A stretch of 64,000 nt of DNA from RGIG4079 sp045596365 (GCA_045596365.1 JAZOCE010000022.1:1-64000); one strand, 5' to 3'; shown: positions 52,182 to 61,449, numbered from the stretch's first letter. The notes: a model not told the origin generated them from the letters alone. Numbers and translations: made by a program.

Positions 52182-54086
52182 CTATTTCACTTCCTCGAAG
52201 TCAACGTCGGTTACGTTATCAGCCCCGCCTTGTTGTTGGTTGCCGGGTTGTGCGCCACCTTGTTGAGCGTTGGCTTGAGCTTGTTGTTGAGCATTGATGA
52301 TATCTTGTTGAGCAGCACCAAATGCTGTTTCGATTTCTTTGATTGCTGCGTCAATACCAGCGATATCTTGTGCTTTGTGAGCTTCTTTAAGTTTTGCTAC
52401 TGCAGCTTCGATAGGAGCTTTCTTGTCAGCAGGAATTTTATCGCCCAGTTCGCTAAGTTGTTTTTCTGTTTGGAAGATAAGTGCGTCAGCTTGGTTGAGC
52501 TTGTCAACGCGTTCTTTTTCTTTAGCATCGGCAGCAGCGTTAGCAGCAGCTTCATCTTTCATGCGTTTGATTTCAGCATCGCTAAGACCGCTTGACGCTT
52601 CAATGCGAATGCTTTGTTCTTTGCCTGTTGCTTTGTCTTTAGCAGAAACGTTAAGGATACCATTGGCGTCGATTTCAAATGTTACTTCGATTTGAGGTAT
52701 ACCACGTGGAGCAGGTGCAATTCCGTCTAAGTGGAAACGTCCGAGAGTTTTGTCATCTTTCGCCATTGGGCGTTCTCCTTGAAGCACGTGGATTTCAACA
52801 GATGGTTGGTTGTCAGCAGCAGTTGAGAATACTTCGCTCTTGCGAGTAGGTATTGTAGTATTGGCTTCGATGAGTTTAGTCATTACACCACCGAGAGTTT
52901 CGATACCTACTGACAATGGAACAACATCAAGAAGAAGAACGTCTTTAACATCGCCTGAAAGTACACCACCTTGGATTGCAGCACCCACAGCTACGACTTC
53001 GTCAGGGTTAACACCTTTAGAAGGTGCTTTGCCAAAGAATTTTTCTACAATTTGTTGGATTGCTGGGATACGAGTAGATCCACCTACAAGTATTACTTCA
53101 TCAATGTCGCTTGCTGTAAGCCCGGCGTCCTTAAGTGCTTGTTGGCAAGGAACGATAGTTGCTTGAATTAGGCGGTCAGCAAGTTGCTCAAATTTAGCAC
53201 GAGTAAGTGTTTTTACCAAGTGTTTGGGTATGCCGTTAACAGGCATGATATATGGCAAGTTGATTTCAGTGCTTGTTGTGCTTGAAAGCTCGATTTTAGC
53301 TTTTTCAGCAGCTTCTTTTAGACGTTGAAGAGCCATTGGATCTTGACGCAAGTCAATGCCTTCGTCTTTGATGAATTCTTCAGCAAGCCAGTCGATGATT
53401 ACGTGGTCGAAGTCATCACCACCAAGGTGAGTGTCACCATTAGTTGATTTTACTTCAAATACTCCATCACCAAGTTCAAGGATAGAGATATCAAATGTAC
53501 CACCACCAAGGTCGAATACTGCGATTTTTTGATCTTTATCGCTCTTATCAAGACCATATGCGAGAGCAGCAGCAGTTGGCTCGTTTACGATACGTTTAAC
53601 AGTAAGCCCTGCGATTTCTCCCGCTTCTTTAGTAGCTTGGCGTTGAGAGTCATTAAAGTAAGCAGGAACAGTAATAACTGCTTCAGTAACTGATTGTCCG
53701 AGGTAATCTTCAGCAGTTTTCTTCATCTTTTGAAGAATCATAGCAGAGATTTCTTGTGGAGTATATTCGCGACCATCGATATCAACACGAGGAGTGTTGT
53801 TGTCGCCACGAACTACTTTATAAGGTACGCGGTCAATTTCTTTAGCTACTTGATCGTATGTTTCACCCATGAAACGCTTGATCGAATAGATAGTGCGTTT
53901 AGGGTTAGTAATTGCTTGACGTTTTGCGGGGTCACCCACTTTGCGTTCACCACCATCAACAAATGCAACGATTGAAGGAGTTGTGTTACGGCCTTCGCTG
54001 TTAGGGATAACAACGGGGTCATTACCTTCGAGTACAGCAACACATGAGTTGGTTGTTCCTAAGTCAATACCAATGATTTTTCCCAT
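52182..54086 (-). CDS. dnaK: Chaperone DnaK (Hsp70)
   Basis: A 634-residue Hsp70. The nucleotide-binding domain starts IIGIDLGTTNSCVAVLEG, with IVNEPTAAALAYGLD, VFDLGGGTFDISILELGDG and the linker VKDVLLLDVVPLSVGIETLG. The substrate-binding domain and helical lid follow, then a Gln/Gly/Ala-rich tail (QQQAQANAQQGG) ending VTDVDFEEVK, close to the usual EEVK-type end. No grpE or dnaJ is adjacent, which is common in this phylum. The leader contains a hairpin (54132-54151) but no CIRCE element. Confidence 0.98.
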   Translation of the reverse strand: MGKIIGIDLGTTNSCVAVLEGNDPVVIPNSEGRNTTPSIVAFVDGGERKVGDPAKRQAITNPKRTIYSIKRFMGETYDQVAKEIDRVPYKVVRGDNNTPRVDIDGREYTPQEISAMILQKMKKTAEDYLGQSVTEAVITVPAYFNDSQRQATKEAGEIAGLTVKRIVNEPTAAALAYGLDKSDKDQKIAVFDLGGGTFDISILELGDGVFEVKSTNGDTHLGGDDFDHVIIDWLAEEFIKDEGIDLRQDPMALQRLKEAAEKAKIELSSTTSTEINLPYIMPVNGIPKHLVKTLTRAKFEQLADRLIQATIVPCQQALKDAGLTASDIDEVILVGGSTRIPAIQQIVEKFFGKAPSKGVNPDEVVAVGAAIQGGVLSGDVKDVLLLDVVPLSVGIETLGGVMTKLIEANTTIPTRKSEVFSTAADNQPSVEIHVLQGERPMAKDDKTLGRFHLDGIAPAPRGIPQIEVTFEIDANGILNVSAKDKATGKEQSIRIEASSGLSDAEIKRMKDEAAANAAADAKEKERVDKLNQADALIFQTEKQLSELGDKIPADKKAPIEAAVAKLKEAHKAQDIAGIDAAIKEIETAFGAAQQDIINAQQQAQANAQQGGAQPGNQQQGGADNVTDVDFEEVK

Positions 54087-54511
54087 AATAATTGAGTTTT
54101 ATAGTTATTAATTTATTTTTCAGTTTTATTGGTTGGGCTTGTTTGCCCAACTGCCTATATAAAAACAAATCTTGTGCCAAAAAGGTTGAAAAGTAAGTAA
54201 GTTTTTGAATAATAGTTGATTGCGTGGAATAAATGGTGCTGACACGTAATATGACAAAACTGACAGAATTACATGGATGAATCCAGATAATCATGATTAA
54301 TATTGGTGTTGATGTAAAGGGTATGTATCAGCTTTGATATATTGATAAAGTGAAAATGTTGTAGAGTATAAAATAAGAGTGATAAATCAAGGATATTAGA
54401 AATATATTTTTTAAATTTGCAACGAAGAAGAGGGAAAGGGGATAGTGTGCCTTTTCGCTTTTTCGTGTGTTATAAGTAAAAGATATTATCAAATTCAATA
54501 AATTATTTATT
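54087..54511. other. Gap between dnaK and mce
   Basis: 425 bases with no credible coding sequence between divergent genes. It holds the dnaK leader with a hairpin at 54132-54151 and, toward the other end, TAAATTTG at 54412-54419 that may serve as the -7 box of the methylmalonyl-CoA operon (about 90-base leader). No CIRCE element and no clear consensus promoter for dnaK were found. Confidence 0.5.
54132..54151 (-). promoter_or_regulatory. Hairpin in the dnaK leader
   Basis: GTTGGGC (54132-54138) pairs with GCCCAAC (54145-54151), loop of 6, centred ~55 bases upstream of the dnaK start on the minus strand. No T-run follows, so it may be a regulatory or stabilising element rather than a terminator. 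Confidence 0.45.
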
Positions 54512-54931
54512 ATGAAAATTTCTCATATTGAACACATTGGTATTGCAGTTCCAAGTTTGGACGAAGCTATACCTTTTTATGAAAATGTATTAGGCCTTAA
54601 ATGTTTTGCTATTGAAGAAGTAGCCGACCAAAAAGTGCGTACAGCATTTTTTAAGGTTGGTCAAACAAAAATAGAACTTCTTGAAGGAACAAGCGAAGAT
54701 AGTGCGATTTCTAAATTTATTGCAAAAAATGGCGGACGCGGTGGTATCCAACACTTTGCTTTTGCAATGGAAGATGGCGTTGCGAATGCTCTTGCTGAAG
54801 CAGAAGAAAAAGGATGCGCATTAATAGATAAAGCTCCTCGCAAAGGCGCTGAAGGTTTAAATATTGCATTCTTGCATCCAAAATCAACATGTGGAGCACT
54901 TGTAGAACTCTGTGAAGATCCAAATAAGTAA
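54512..54931 (+). CDS. mce: Methylmalonyl-CoA epimerase
   Basis: A 139-residue vicinal oxygen chelate enzyme that interconverts (R)- and (S)-methylmalonyl-CoA. Metal ligands are in place: His in IEHIGIAVPSLDEA, Glu in VGQTKIELLEGTS, His in GGIQHFAFAMED and Glu in CGALVELCEDP. The length is typical. It is the first gene of the decarboxylase operon: mutase makes the R form, this enzyme gives the S form, and the downstream complex decarboxylates it to propionyl-CoA. mmdA follows 18 bases later. Confidence 0.95.
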   Translation: MKISHIEHIGIAVPSLDEAIPFYENVLGLKCFAIEEVADQKVRTAFFKVGQTKIELLEGTSEDSAISKFIAKNGGRGGIQHFAFAMEDGVANALAEAEEKGCALIDKAPRKGAEGLNIAFLHPKSTCGALVELCEDPNK

Positions 54932-54949
54932 TCATTCAAATTTATAATA

Positions 54950-56503
54950 ATGAGTAATCAACTTGCAAAAGTACAAGAGCTTATCGCTTTGCGCAATGAA
55001 GCTCGTCTTGGTGGCGGTGAAAAAGCTATCCAAAAACAACACGAAAGAGGCAAATATACAGCACGTGAGCGCATTGCTCAATTGCTTGATGAAGGTTCTT
55101 TTGAAGAACTTGATATGTTTGTAAAACATCGTTGTACAAATTTCGGTCAAGAAAAGAAAAGCTATCTTGGTGATGGTGTTGTAACAGGTTATGGAACAAT
55201 CGAAGGTCGCCTCGTTTATGTATTTGCACAAGATTTTACTGTATTCGGTGGGTCATTGTCAGAAACAATGGCATTGAAGATTTGTAAAGTAATGGATATG
55301 GCAATGAAGATGGGTGCTCCTGTAATTGGTCTTAATGACTCAGGTGGTGCTCGTATTCAAGAAGGTATTAACGCTCTTGCCGGTTATGCTGAAATTTTCC
55401 AACGCAACATTATGGCATCAGGTGTGATTCCTCAAATTTCCGGGATCCTTGGTCCATGTGCCGGTGGTGCAGTGTATTCTCCTGCATTGACTGACTTTAC
55501 TATTATGGCTAAAGGAATTTCTTACATGTTCCTAACAGGTCCAAAAGTAGTGAAAACAGTAACAGGTGAAGATGTAACACAAGATGCCCTTGGTGGAGCT
55601 GAAGTTCATTCAACAAAGAGTGGTGTTGCTCATTTTGCTGCTGAAGATGGCGAAGATGCAATTAAGATTATCCGTAAGCTATTTAGCTTCATCCCTCAAA
55701 ATAACTTGGAAGAACCACCAGTGGTTCCATGTACAGACCCAATTGATCGTCTTGAAGATGCTCTTAACGAAATCGTTCCTGATTCGGCAAACAAACCATA
55801 TGATATGTATGAAGTAATCGGAGCTATCGTTGACAATGGCGAATTCCTTGAGGTGCAACGCGACTATGCTAAGAACCTTATCGTAGGTTTTGCTCGTTTC
55901 AATGGTCAAGCTGTGGGTATTGTTGCTAACCAGCCAAAATTCCTCGCTGGTGTGCTTGATAGCAATGCTTCACGCAAGGGTGCACGTTTCGTGCGTTTCT
56001 GTGATGCTTTTAATATTCCATTGGTAACACTTGTTGATGTACCTGGATTCCTTCCCGGTACAGGTCAAGAATACAATGGCGTAATTCTTCATGGCGCTAA
56101 ATTGCTTTATGCTTATGGTGAAGCTACTGTTCCTAAAGTAACTGTTACACTTCGCAAGAGCTATGGTGGTAGCCATATCGTGATGAGTTGTAAACAACTT
56201 CGTGGCGATATGAACTACGCTTGGCCAACTGCTGAAATCGCTGTAATGGGTGGTGCCGGTGCTGTTGAGGTACTTTATGCCCGTGAAGCTAAAGAAGCAG
56301 AAAACCCTGCTCAAGTACTTGCAGAAAAAGAACAAGAATACAACAAATTGTTCTGCAATCCTTACAATGCAGCTAAATATGGTTACATTGATGATGTTAT
56401 TGAACCACGCAACACCCGTTTCCGTGTGATTCGTGCTCTTCAACAACTTGCAACTAAGAAAGTTACTAATCCTGCTAAGAAGCACGGTAATATTCCTCTA
56501 TAA
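54950..56503 (+). CDS. mmdA: Methylmalonyl-CoA decarboxylase carboxyltransferase subunit (alpha)
   Basis: A 517-residue acyl-CoA carboxyltransferase. The two crotonase-like halves are evident: N-terminal GLNDSGGARIQEGINALAGY, ISGILGPCAGGAVYSPALTD and FLTGPKVVKTVTGEDV; C-terminal VDVPGFLPGTGQEYNG and LRKSYGGSHIVMSCKQLRGD, both oxyanion/biotin-site signatures. It transfers CO2 from methylmalonyl-CoA to biotin on the small carrier encoded downstream. The family also includes propionyl-CoA carboxylase beta, but the adjacent Na+-pumping beta subunit and OadG-like gene decide for decarboxylase. It makes the propionate fermentation pathway energy-conserving. Confidence 0.95.
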   Translation: MSNQLAKVQELIALRNEARLGGGEKAIQKQHERGKYTARERIAQLLDEGSFEELDMFVKHRCTNFGQEKKSYLGDGVVTGYGTIEGRLVYVFAQDFTVFGGSLSETMALKICKVMDMAMKMGAPVIGLNDSGGARIQEGINALAGYAEIFQRNIMASGVIPQISGILGPCAGGAVYSPALTDFTIMAKGISYMFLTGPKVVKTVTGEDVTQDALGGAEVHSTKSGVAHFAAEDGEDAIKIIRKLFSFIPQNNLEEPPVVPCTDPIDRLEDALNEIVPDSANKPYDMYEVIGAIVDNGEFLEVQRDYAKNLIVGFARFNGQAVGIVANQPKFLAGVLDSNASRKGARFVRFCDAFNIPLVTLVDVPGFLPGTGQEYNGVILHGAKLLYAYGEATVPKVTVTLRKSYGGSHIVMSCKQLRGDMNYAWPTAEIAVMGGAGAVEVLYAREAKEAENPAQVLAEKEQEYNKLFCNPYNAAKYGYIDDVIEPRNTRFRVIRALQQLATKKVTNPAKKHGNIPL

Positions 56504-56520
56504 TATACGGAAGATTCAAT

Positions 56521-57429
56521 ATGAAAAAGAATATATTATTAGTAATCATCGCTGTAGTTGCATGTGCAATGACTACTTATGCTCAAGGGCGTAAGGGTTT
56601 GTACATCAATGAAGTGATGGTGCAGAATGATAGTAGTAGTGTTATTGACGAATATGGCTTATATCATGCTTGGGTAGAGTTGTTTAACTCAACTCATGCC
56701 CCTATGGAAATCTCAAGCGTGTTTTTGACAAATGATCCCAATGTCCCTAAGAAATATCCTGTGCCTCTTGGTGATGTCAAGACAGAAATGCCCCCTCGTC
56801 AACATGTGATTTTCTGGGCGGATAATGAGCCAAACAAAGGAACTTTCCATTTGAGTTTCAAACTTGAGGCAGGAAAAGATAATTGGATTGGAATTTATGA
56901 TGCCGATGGAATTACACTTATTGACTCTGTAACAGTTCCTGCTAATCTTGCTTCAAATACAACATGGGCGCGAATTGCTGATGGTGAAGCAGGCTGGGAA
57001 GTTAGAGATGGAAGTGAAGCTAAATACATTACACCAAGCAGTAACAATATCATTGTAGATACTAATGATAAAGTTGACATGTTTGCAGAAAAAGATGCAA
57101 ATGGCTTTGTGTTGACCTTAATGGCTATGGCTATTGTTTTCAGCGCATTGTTGGTGTTAAGTATATGTTTCTATATCATTAGTAAGATAGGTGAAAAAAT
57201 TTCTAAAATTAATAAACTTAAAGCGCAAGGCATTGCACCAGAAGAAGTAGCTAAGGGTGAAAAAATCAATGATTCTGGTGAGGAGATTGCTGCTATAGTA
57301 ATGGCATTGCATGAACACATGAATGCTCATGATCAAGAAAATACTATTCTTACTATAAACAAAGTGAAACGTGCATATTCTCCATGGAGTTCAAAGATCT
57401 ATGGCTTGCGCGAATTGCCTCGTCGTTAA
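56521..57429 (+). CDS. OadG-family decarboxylase subunit with N-terminal lamin-tail-like domain
   Basis: A 302-residue protein occupying the gamma/delta (OadG/MmdD) position. Signal peptide (~1-22, ending TYA), then a lamin-tail-like beta-sandwich (~27-160; GLYINEVMVQNDSSSV, YHAWVELFNSTHAPMEIS, PRQHVIFWADNEPNKG), then a single transmembrane helix (~196-222, FVLTLMAMAIVFSALLVLS) of the OadG type and a cytoplasmic tail (EEIAAIVMALHEHMN, ending in a VKRAYSPWSSKIYG segment) that probably contacts the carboxyltransferase. Classical OadG is only ~80-100 residues, so the exported lamin-tail domain is an addition of unknown role at the outer face of the membrane. Confidence 0.85.
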   Translation: MKKNILLVIIAVVACAMTTYAQGRKGLYINEVMVQNDSSSVIDEYGLYHAWVELFNSTHAPMEISSVFLTNDPNVPKKYPVPLGDVKTEMPPRQHVIFWADNEPNKGTFHLSFKLEAGKDNWIGIYDADGITLIDSVTVPANLASNTTWARIADGEAGWEVRDGSEAKYITPSSNNIIVDTNDKVDMFAEKDANGFVLTLMAMAIVFSALLVLSICFYIISKIGEKISKINKLKAQGIAPEEVAKGEKINDSGEEIAAIVMALHEHMNAHDQENTILTINKVKRAYSPWSSKIYGLRELPRR

Positions 57430-57457
57430 TCATCTCAAACTAAAAAACTTTACAAAA

Positions 57458-57892
57458 ATGAAAGAATATAAATACAAAATCAATGGTAACTTGTATAAAG
57501 TTGCCGTAGGAGATATAGATAATAATGTTGCTCAAGTTGAAGTTAATGGAACACCTTATGCAGTTGAACTTGAAAAGAAAGAAGTGGTTACTGTTGTAAA
57601 TAAACCACGTCCTTCTGCTGCTCCACGTACAGAAACAGGTGCAAAAGTAATTTCTAAACCAACAGCAAACACCGCCGGAGGAATAGGAATTAAAGCTCCG
57701 CTCCCTGGTGTCGTATTATCAATTAATGTTAAGATTGGAGATGCAGTAAAAGCCTCTGATACAGTTCTTGTTCTTGAAGCAATGAAGATGGAAAATGCTA
57801 TTCATGCAGGCCGAGATGGAAAAGTTGCGGCAATCAACGTAAATGTTGGAGACTCTGTGCTTGAAGGCAATGTATTAATCACTCTTGAATAA
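57458..57892 (+). CDS. mmdC: Biotin carboxyl carrier subunit of methylmalonyl-CoA decarboxylase
   Basis: A 144-residue biotinyl carrier. An N-terminal ~45-residue beta segment (MKEYKYKINGNLYKVAVGD), a Pro/Ala-rich flexible linker (~45-70) and a biotinyl domain (~72-144; IKAPLPGVVLSINVKIGDAV) with the biotinylation motif EAMKMEN, Lys110. The start at 57458 is chosen because the frame upstream overlaps the preceding gene and is not carrier-like. It shuttles CO2 between the alpha and beta subunits; mmdB follows 10 bases later. Confidence 0.94.
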   Translation: MKEYKYKINGNLYKVAVGDIDNNVAQVEVNGTPYAVELEKKEVVTVVNKPRPSAAPRTETGAKVISKPTANTAGGIGIKAPLPGVVLSINVKIGDAVKASDTVLVLEAMKMENAIHAGRDGKVAAINVNVGDSVLEGNVLITLE

Positions 57893-57902
57893 ATTCTGAA
57901 TT

Positions 57903-59063
57903 ATGGGTGAACAATCATTAAGTGAATTTATGTTGCAAAACCTTCAGCATTTTTGGGATCTGACAGGTTTTAACAACGCTACATGGGAGCATTTTGTAAT
58001 GCTTGCAGTGGGTATGTTCTTTTTATGGTTAGCCATAAAGAAGAATTTTGAACCGATGTTGCTCGTTCCTATTGGTTTTGGTATTTTGATTGGAAATATT
58101 CCGTTTGCTGCAGGAACAGAAGTTGGGATTTATGAAGAAGGAACAGTATTGAATATCCTTTATAATGGAGTAAGCGCCGGATGGTATCCTCCTTTGATTT
58201 TCTTGGGTATTGGTGCGATGACCGACTTTACTGCATTGATAGCTAATCCTAAGTTAATGCTTGTGGGTGCTGCTGCCCAATTTGGTATTTTCGGTGCCTA
58301 TATGGTTGCTCTTGCTCTTGGCTTTGCACCGGATCAAGCAGGTGCTATAGCTATCATTGGTGGTGCCGATGGTCCAACAGCTATTTTCTTGTCGTCAAAA
58401 CTGGCTCCTAATTTGATGGGTGCTATCGCAGTTTCGGCTTATTCTTATATGGCTCTTGTGCCTGTAATTCAGCCTCCAATCATGCGATTGCTTACGACAA
58501 AGAAAGAGCGTGTTATAAAGATGAAGCCTGCTCGCGCGGTTTCTCAAAACGAGAAGATTATTTTCCCAATTGTTGGGCTACTGTTGACTTGTTTTGTAGT
58601 ACCAACAGCTCTTCCATTGTTGGGAATGTTGTTCTTTGGTAACTTGTTGCGTGAATGTGGAGTAACAACGCGTTTGGCTAAAACAGCAAGCAATGCATTG
58701 ACCGATATTGTTACAATTCTACTTGGTATGACAGTGGGTGCTTCAACACAAGCATCAGAATTCTTGACAGCAGAAACGATTGGTATTTTTGCTCTTGGAT
58801 TTATGGCATTTATTATTGCATCTACATCAGGAGTGTTGTTTGTTAAGTTGTTTAATATAGTGTTGCCGAAGAGTAAAAAACTCAATCCGCTTATCGGAAA
58901 TGCCGGAGTTTCGGCTGTGCCTATGTCGGCTCGTATCTCAAATAATTTAGGCCTTGAGTATGATCCATCAAATTACTTGTTGATGCATGCAATGGGACCA
59001 AATGTAGCAGGCGTAATCGGCTCAGCAACAGCTGCCGGAGTACTACTTGCATTCTTAGCATAG
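57903..59063 (+). CDS. mmdB: Na+-translocating methylmalonyl-CoA decarboxylase beta subunit
   Basis: A 386-residue integral membrane protein with ~10-11 hydrophobic helices, of the OadB/MmdB/GcdB family. It decarboxylates carboxybiotin and pumps Na+ outward. Family landmarks: FEPMLLVPIGFGILIGNIPF near the start, IIGGADGPTAIFLSSKLAPN with the essential Asp in GGADGPT, and NLGLEYDPSNYLLMHAMGPN near the end. It is the last gene of the operon; a long hairpin follows 20 bases later. Confidence 0.96.
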   Translation: MGEQSLSEFMLQNLQHFWDLTGFNNATWEHFVMLAVGMFFLWLAIKKNFEPMLLVPIGFGILIGNIPFAAGTEVGIYEEGTVLNILYNGVSAGWYPPLIFLGIGAMTDFTALIANPKLMLVGAAAQFGIFGAYMVALALGFAPDQAGAIAIIGGADGPTAIFLSSKLAPNLMGAIAVSAYSYMALVPVIQPPIMRLLTTKKERVIKMKPARAVSQNEKIIFPIVGLLLTCFVVPTALPLLGMLFFGNLLRECGVTTRLAKTASNALTDIVTILLGMTVGASTQASEFLTAETIGIFALGFMAFIIASTSGVLFVKLFNIVLPKSKKLNPLIGNAGVSAVPMSARISNNLGLEYDPSNYLLMHAMGPNVAGVIGSATAAGVLLAFLA

Positions 59064-59083
59064 GAAATTTAATTATTTATATT

Positions 59084-59118
59084 ATGGCGGCGATTTCATT
59101 GAAATCGCCGCCATTGTT
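59084..59118 (+). terminator. Terminator of the methylmalonyl-CoA decarboxylase operon
   Basis: ATGGCGGCGATTTCA (59084-59098) and its perfect complement (59100-59114) form a long GC-rich stem followed by a weak T-rich tail. Confidence 0.8.
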
Positions 59119-59226
59119 TAAAAATGTTAGTTGAGTAAATTATTGTTAATTGACAGAACAAAACTATTAGATGTGTGTTACATTTATATATTGCATCACA
59201 TATCTTAACCTGTAAATGTTAGTATT

Positions 59227-59577
59227 ATGATTACCGGTAAAGTCATACAAGAAGTTTATAAGAAATACCGAAAATGTCCTCCAACACTTGATAGTATTGA
59301 CTTAAATTTGTTGGATGGTGTAGTTTCTGAAGTTCATAATATTAAAATTCAAGAGAAACATCTTATTATAGGAAGCGTTGATGAGAAATCACCATTTCAT
59401 TCGTTGCCACTGAATAAAATACATGGCATTGTGAATTTTGAGAATTGTGTGGCAATTGTGTTTCATTCCTCTATCTTGTTCCTTGACAAGAAAGAAGATA
59501 AAGTACAGATACATTTGAAAATGAAAAAACCAAATATTTTGCAGCGATTAATGATGCGTTTTTATCGAGAGAAATAG
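59227..59577 (+). CDS. Small protein of unknown function
   Basis: A 116-residue cytoplasmic protein I do not recognise. It has no signal peptide; the middle is beta-rich (GVVSEVHNIKIQEKHLIIGS, KIHGIVNFENCVAIVFHSSI) and the C-terminus strongly basic (KMKKPNILQRLMMRFYREK). It lies between the decarboxylase terminator and aspS, in the same direction, 111 bases before aspS. Reading-frame length and codon use like its neighbours support a real gene; no function is proposed. Confidence 0.6.
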   Translation: MITGKVIQEVYKKYRKCPPTLDSIDLNLLDGVVSEVHNIKIQEKHLIIGSVDEKSPFHSLPLNKIHGIVNFENCVAIVFHSSILFLDKKEDKVQIHLKMKKPNILQRLMMRFYREK

Positions 59578-59688
59578 TCGGAGTTAGTAAAATAGATTAA
59601 ATTATTGTGCTGAGATTTCCTGTTTACATCTAATTGCAGTATCTTTACACAAAATTTAGTTACATTAGAATTAAAATATCCAACAAAT

Positions 59689-61449
59689 ATGTATAGAAGT
59701 AATACGTGCGGAGAACTCCGTCTCAGTGATGCCGGCAAAACAGTTACTCTTGCCGGTTGGGTGCAACGTAGTCGCAAAATGGGAGGTATGACATTTGTTG
59801 ACATGCGTGATCGTTATGGCGTTACTCAAGTTGTATTTAATAATGAATCTGATGTAGCATTGTGTGAGGCCGCTAATCATCTTGGGCGCGAATTTGTAAT
59901 ACAAGTTACTGGTATTGTTGCTGAGCGTTCAAGCAAGAATATGAACATTCCAACAGGAGAGATTGAAATTATCGCTCAATCGCTCACTATTTTAAATAAG
60001 TCAGATGTGCCTCCATTTACTATTGAAGATGACACAGACGGAGGTGATGATATTCGCATGAAATATCGTTACCTTGACTTACGCCGTCCTGCTATTCGTC
60101 GCAATCTTGAATTGCGACATAAAATGGCATTTGAAATTCGCCGATATCTTGACGAAAAAGGTTTCATAGAGGTGGAAACACCGGTGCTGATTAAGTCAAC
60201 ACCGGAGGGCGCGCGTGACTTTGTTGTACCATCACGCATGAATCCTGGTGAATTTTATGCATTGCCTCAATCGCCACAAACATTCAAACAATTGTTGATG
60301 GTGAGTGGCTTTGACCGCTATTTCCAAATAGTAAAATGTTTCCGCGATGAGGACCTTCGTGCCGATCGTCAACCGGAGTTTACTCAGATTGATTGTGAAA
60401 TGTCATTTGTAGAGCAAGAAGATGTCTTGCAAATGTTTGAAGGATTGGTGAAACATATATTCAAATATGTAAAAAATATAGATTTTACTGAAGCATTTCC
60501 ACGCATGACATGGGCAGATGCCATGAAATATTATGGTAGCGACAAGCCTGATACTCGTTTTGAAATGAAATTTGTCGAGATAAAGGATTTGACAGAAGGT
60601 AAAGGGTTTGCTGTGCTTGATGATGCAGAGTATGTTGGTGCTATATGTGCAAAAGGTTGTGCAAATTATACGCGCAAACAACTTGACCAATTAACGGATT
60701 TCGTTAAGCGTCCACAAATTGGAGCTAAAGGCATGATGTGGGTGAAAATGGAAGAAGATGGCTCAATAAAGAGTTCTGTATCTAAATTCTACACTGAAGA
60801 CGAATTGCGCACTTGGGCAGATCGTTGTGGCGCAGAAAATGGCGATTTGATTTTAATTCTTGCCGGAGAAGCAATGAAAACCCGCAAACAACTTTGCGAA
60901 TTGCGTCTCGAAATGGGTACTCAATTGGGATTGCGTGATCCTCAAAAATTCTCATGCTTGTGGGTCGTTGATTTCCCATTATTTGAGTGGGATGAAGAAA
61001 CACAACGTTATTATGCAATGCACCATCCATTTACTTCTCCCAATCCTGAAGATTTTGATAAACTCGATACAGCAACAGGAGACGTGCGAGCAACAGCCTA
61101 TGATATGGTTGTAAATGGAAATGAATTAGGTGGTGGTAGTATTCGTATTCACGATGCTGTGCTTCAAAACAAGATGTTCCGCTTATTGGGATTAACAGAA
61201 GAAGATGCTCAATATAAATTTGGTTTCTTGATGAACGCATTCAAATATGGAGCACCTCCTCATGGCGGTTTGGCATTTGGATTTGACCGTTTTGTGTCAA
61301 TATTGGCAGGTCTTGATTCTATCCGTGATGTTATTGCATTTCCTAAAAATAACTCCGGTCGCGATGTGATGATTGATGCACCTTCAACAATTGATCAGGC
61401 ACAATTAGATGAATTGTGTCTTGCAACAACACCTCCTGTAAAAGAATAA
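59689..61449 (+). CDS. aspS: Aspartyl-tRNA synthetase
   Basis: A 586-residue bacterial-type class IIb synthetase. The N-terminal OB-fold (TLAGWVQRSRKMGGMTFVDM) binds the anticodon. Class II motifs follow: motif 2 region IVKCFRDEDLRADRQPEFTQ and motif 3 GGLAFGFDRFVSILAG, with a GAD insertion domain in between (~280-410). The length (~586) fits bacterial rather than archaeal AspRS. The sequence alone does not show whether it also charges tRNA-Asn. It is followed by the Nif3-like gene after 5 bases, with a 3-gene operon running to 63326. Confidence 0.97.
   Translation: MYRSNTCGELRLSDAGKTVTLAGWVQRSRKMGGMTFVDMRDRYGVTQVVFNNESDVALCEAANHLGREFVIQVTGIVAERSSKNMNIPTGEIEIIAQSLTILNKSDVPPFTIEDDTDGGDDIRMKYRYLDLRRPAIRRNLELRHKMAFEIRRYLDEKGFIEVETPVLIKSTPEGARDFVVPSRMNPGEFYALPQSPQTFKQLLMVSGFDRYFQIVKCFRDEDLRADRQPEFTQIDCEMSFVEQEDVLQMFEGLVKHIFKYVKNIDFTEAFPRMTWADAMKYYGSDKPDTRFEMKFVEIKDLTEGKGFAVLDDAEYVGAICAKGCANYTRKQLDQLTDFVKRPQIGAKGMMWVKMEEDGSIKSSVSKFYTEDELRTWADRCGAENGDLILILAGEAMKTRKQLCELRLEMGTQLGLRDPQKFSCLWVVDFPLFEWDEETQRYYAMHHPFTSPNPEDFDKLDTATGDVRATAYDMVVNGNELGGGSIRIHDAVLQNKMFRLLGLTEEDAQYKFGFLMNAFKYGAPPHGGLAFGFDRFVSILAGLDSIRDVIAFPKNNSGRDVMIDAPSTIDQAQLDELCLATTPPVKE

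Noticed and set aside
52699..52712. parS-like sequence (11 of 14 matches to GTTCCACGTGGAAC) on the plus strand
   Set aside because: It encodes the conserved APRGIPQ stretch of DnaK, so the similarity is explained by protein coding.
53859..53876. TGTTTCACCCATGAAACG inverted repeat resembling parS
   Set aside because: The centre is 4 bases rather than 2 between the GTTTCA/TGAAAC arms, and it lies in conserved dnaK coding sequence.
54132..54151. dnaK leader hairpin as a CIRCE/HrcA operator
   Set aside because: Arms GTTGGGC/GCCCAAC with a 6-base loop do not match the TTAGCACTC-N9-GAGTGCTAA pattern.
57371..57457. 29-codon N-terminal extension of the biotin carrier
   Set aside because: It overlaps the OadG-like gene in another frame and does not resemble carrier proteins.
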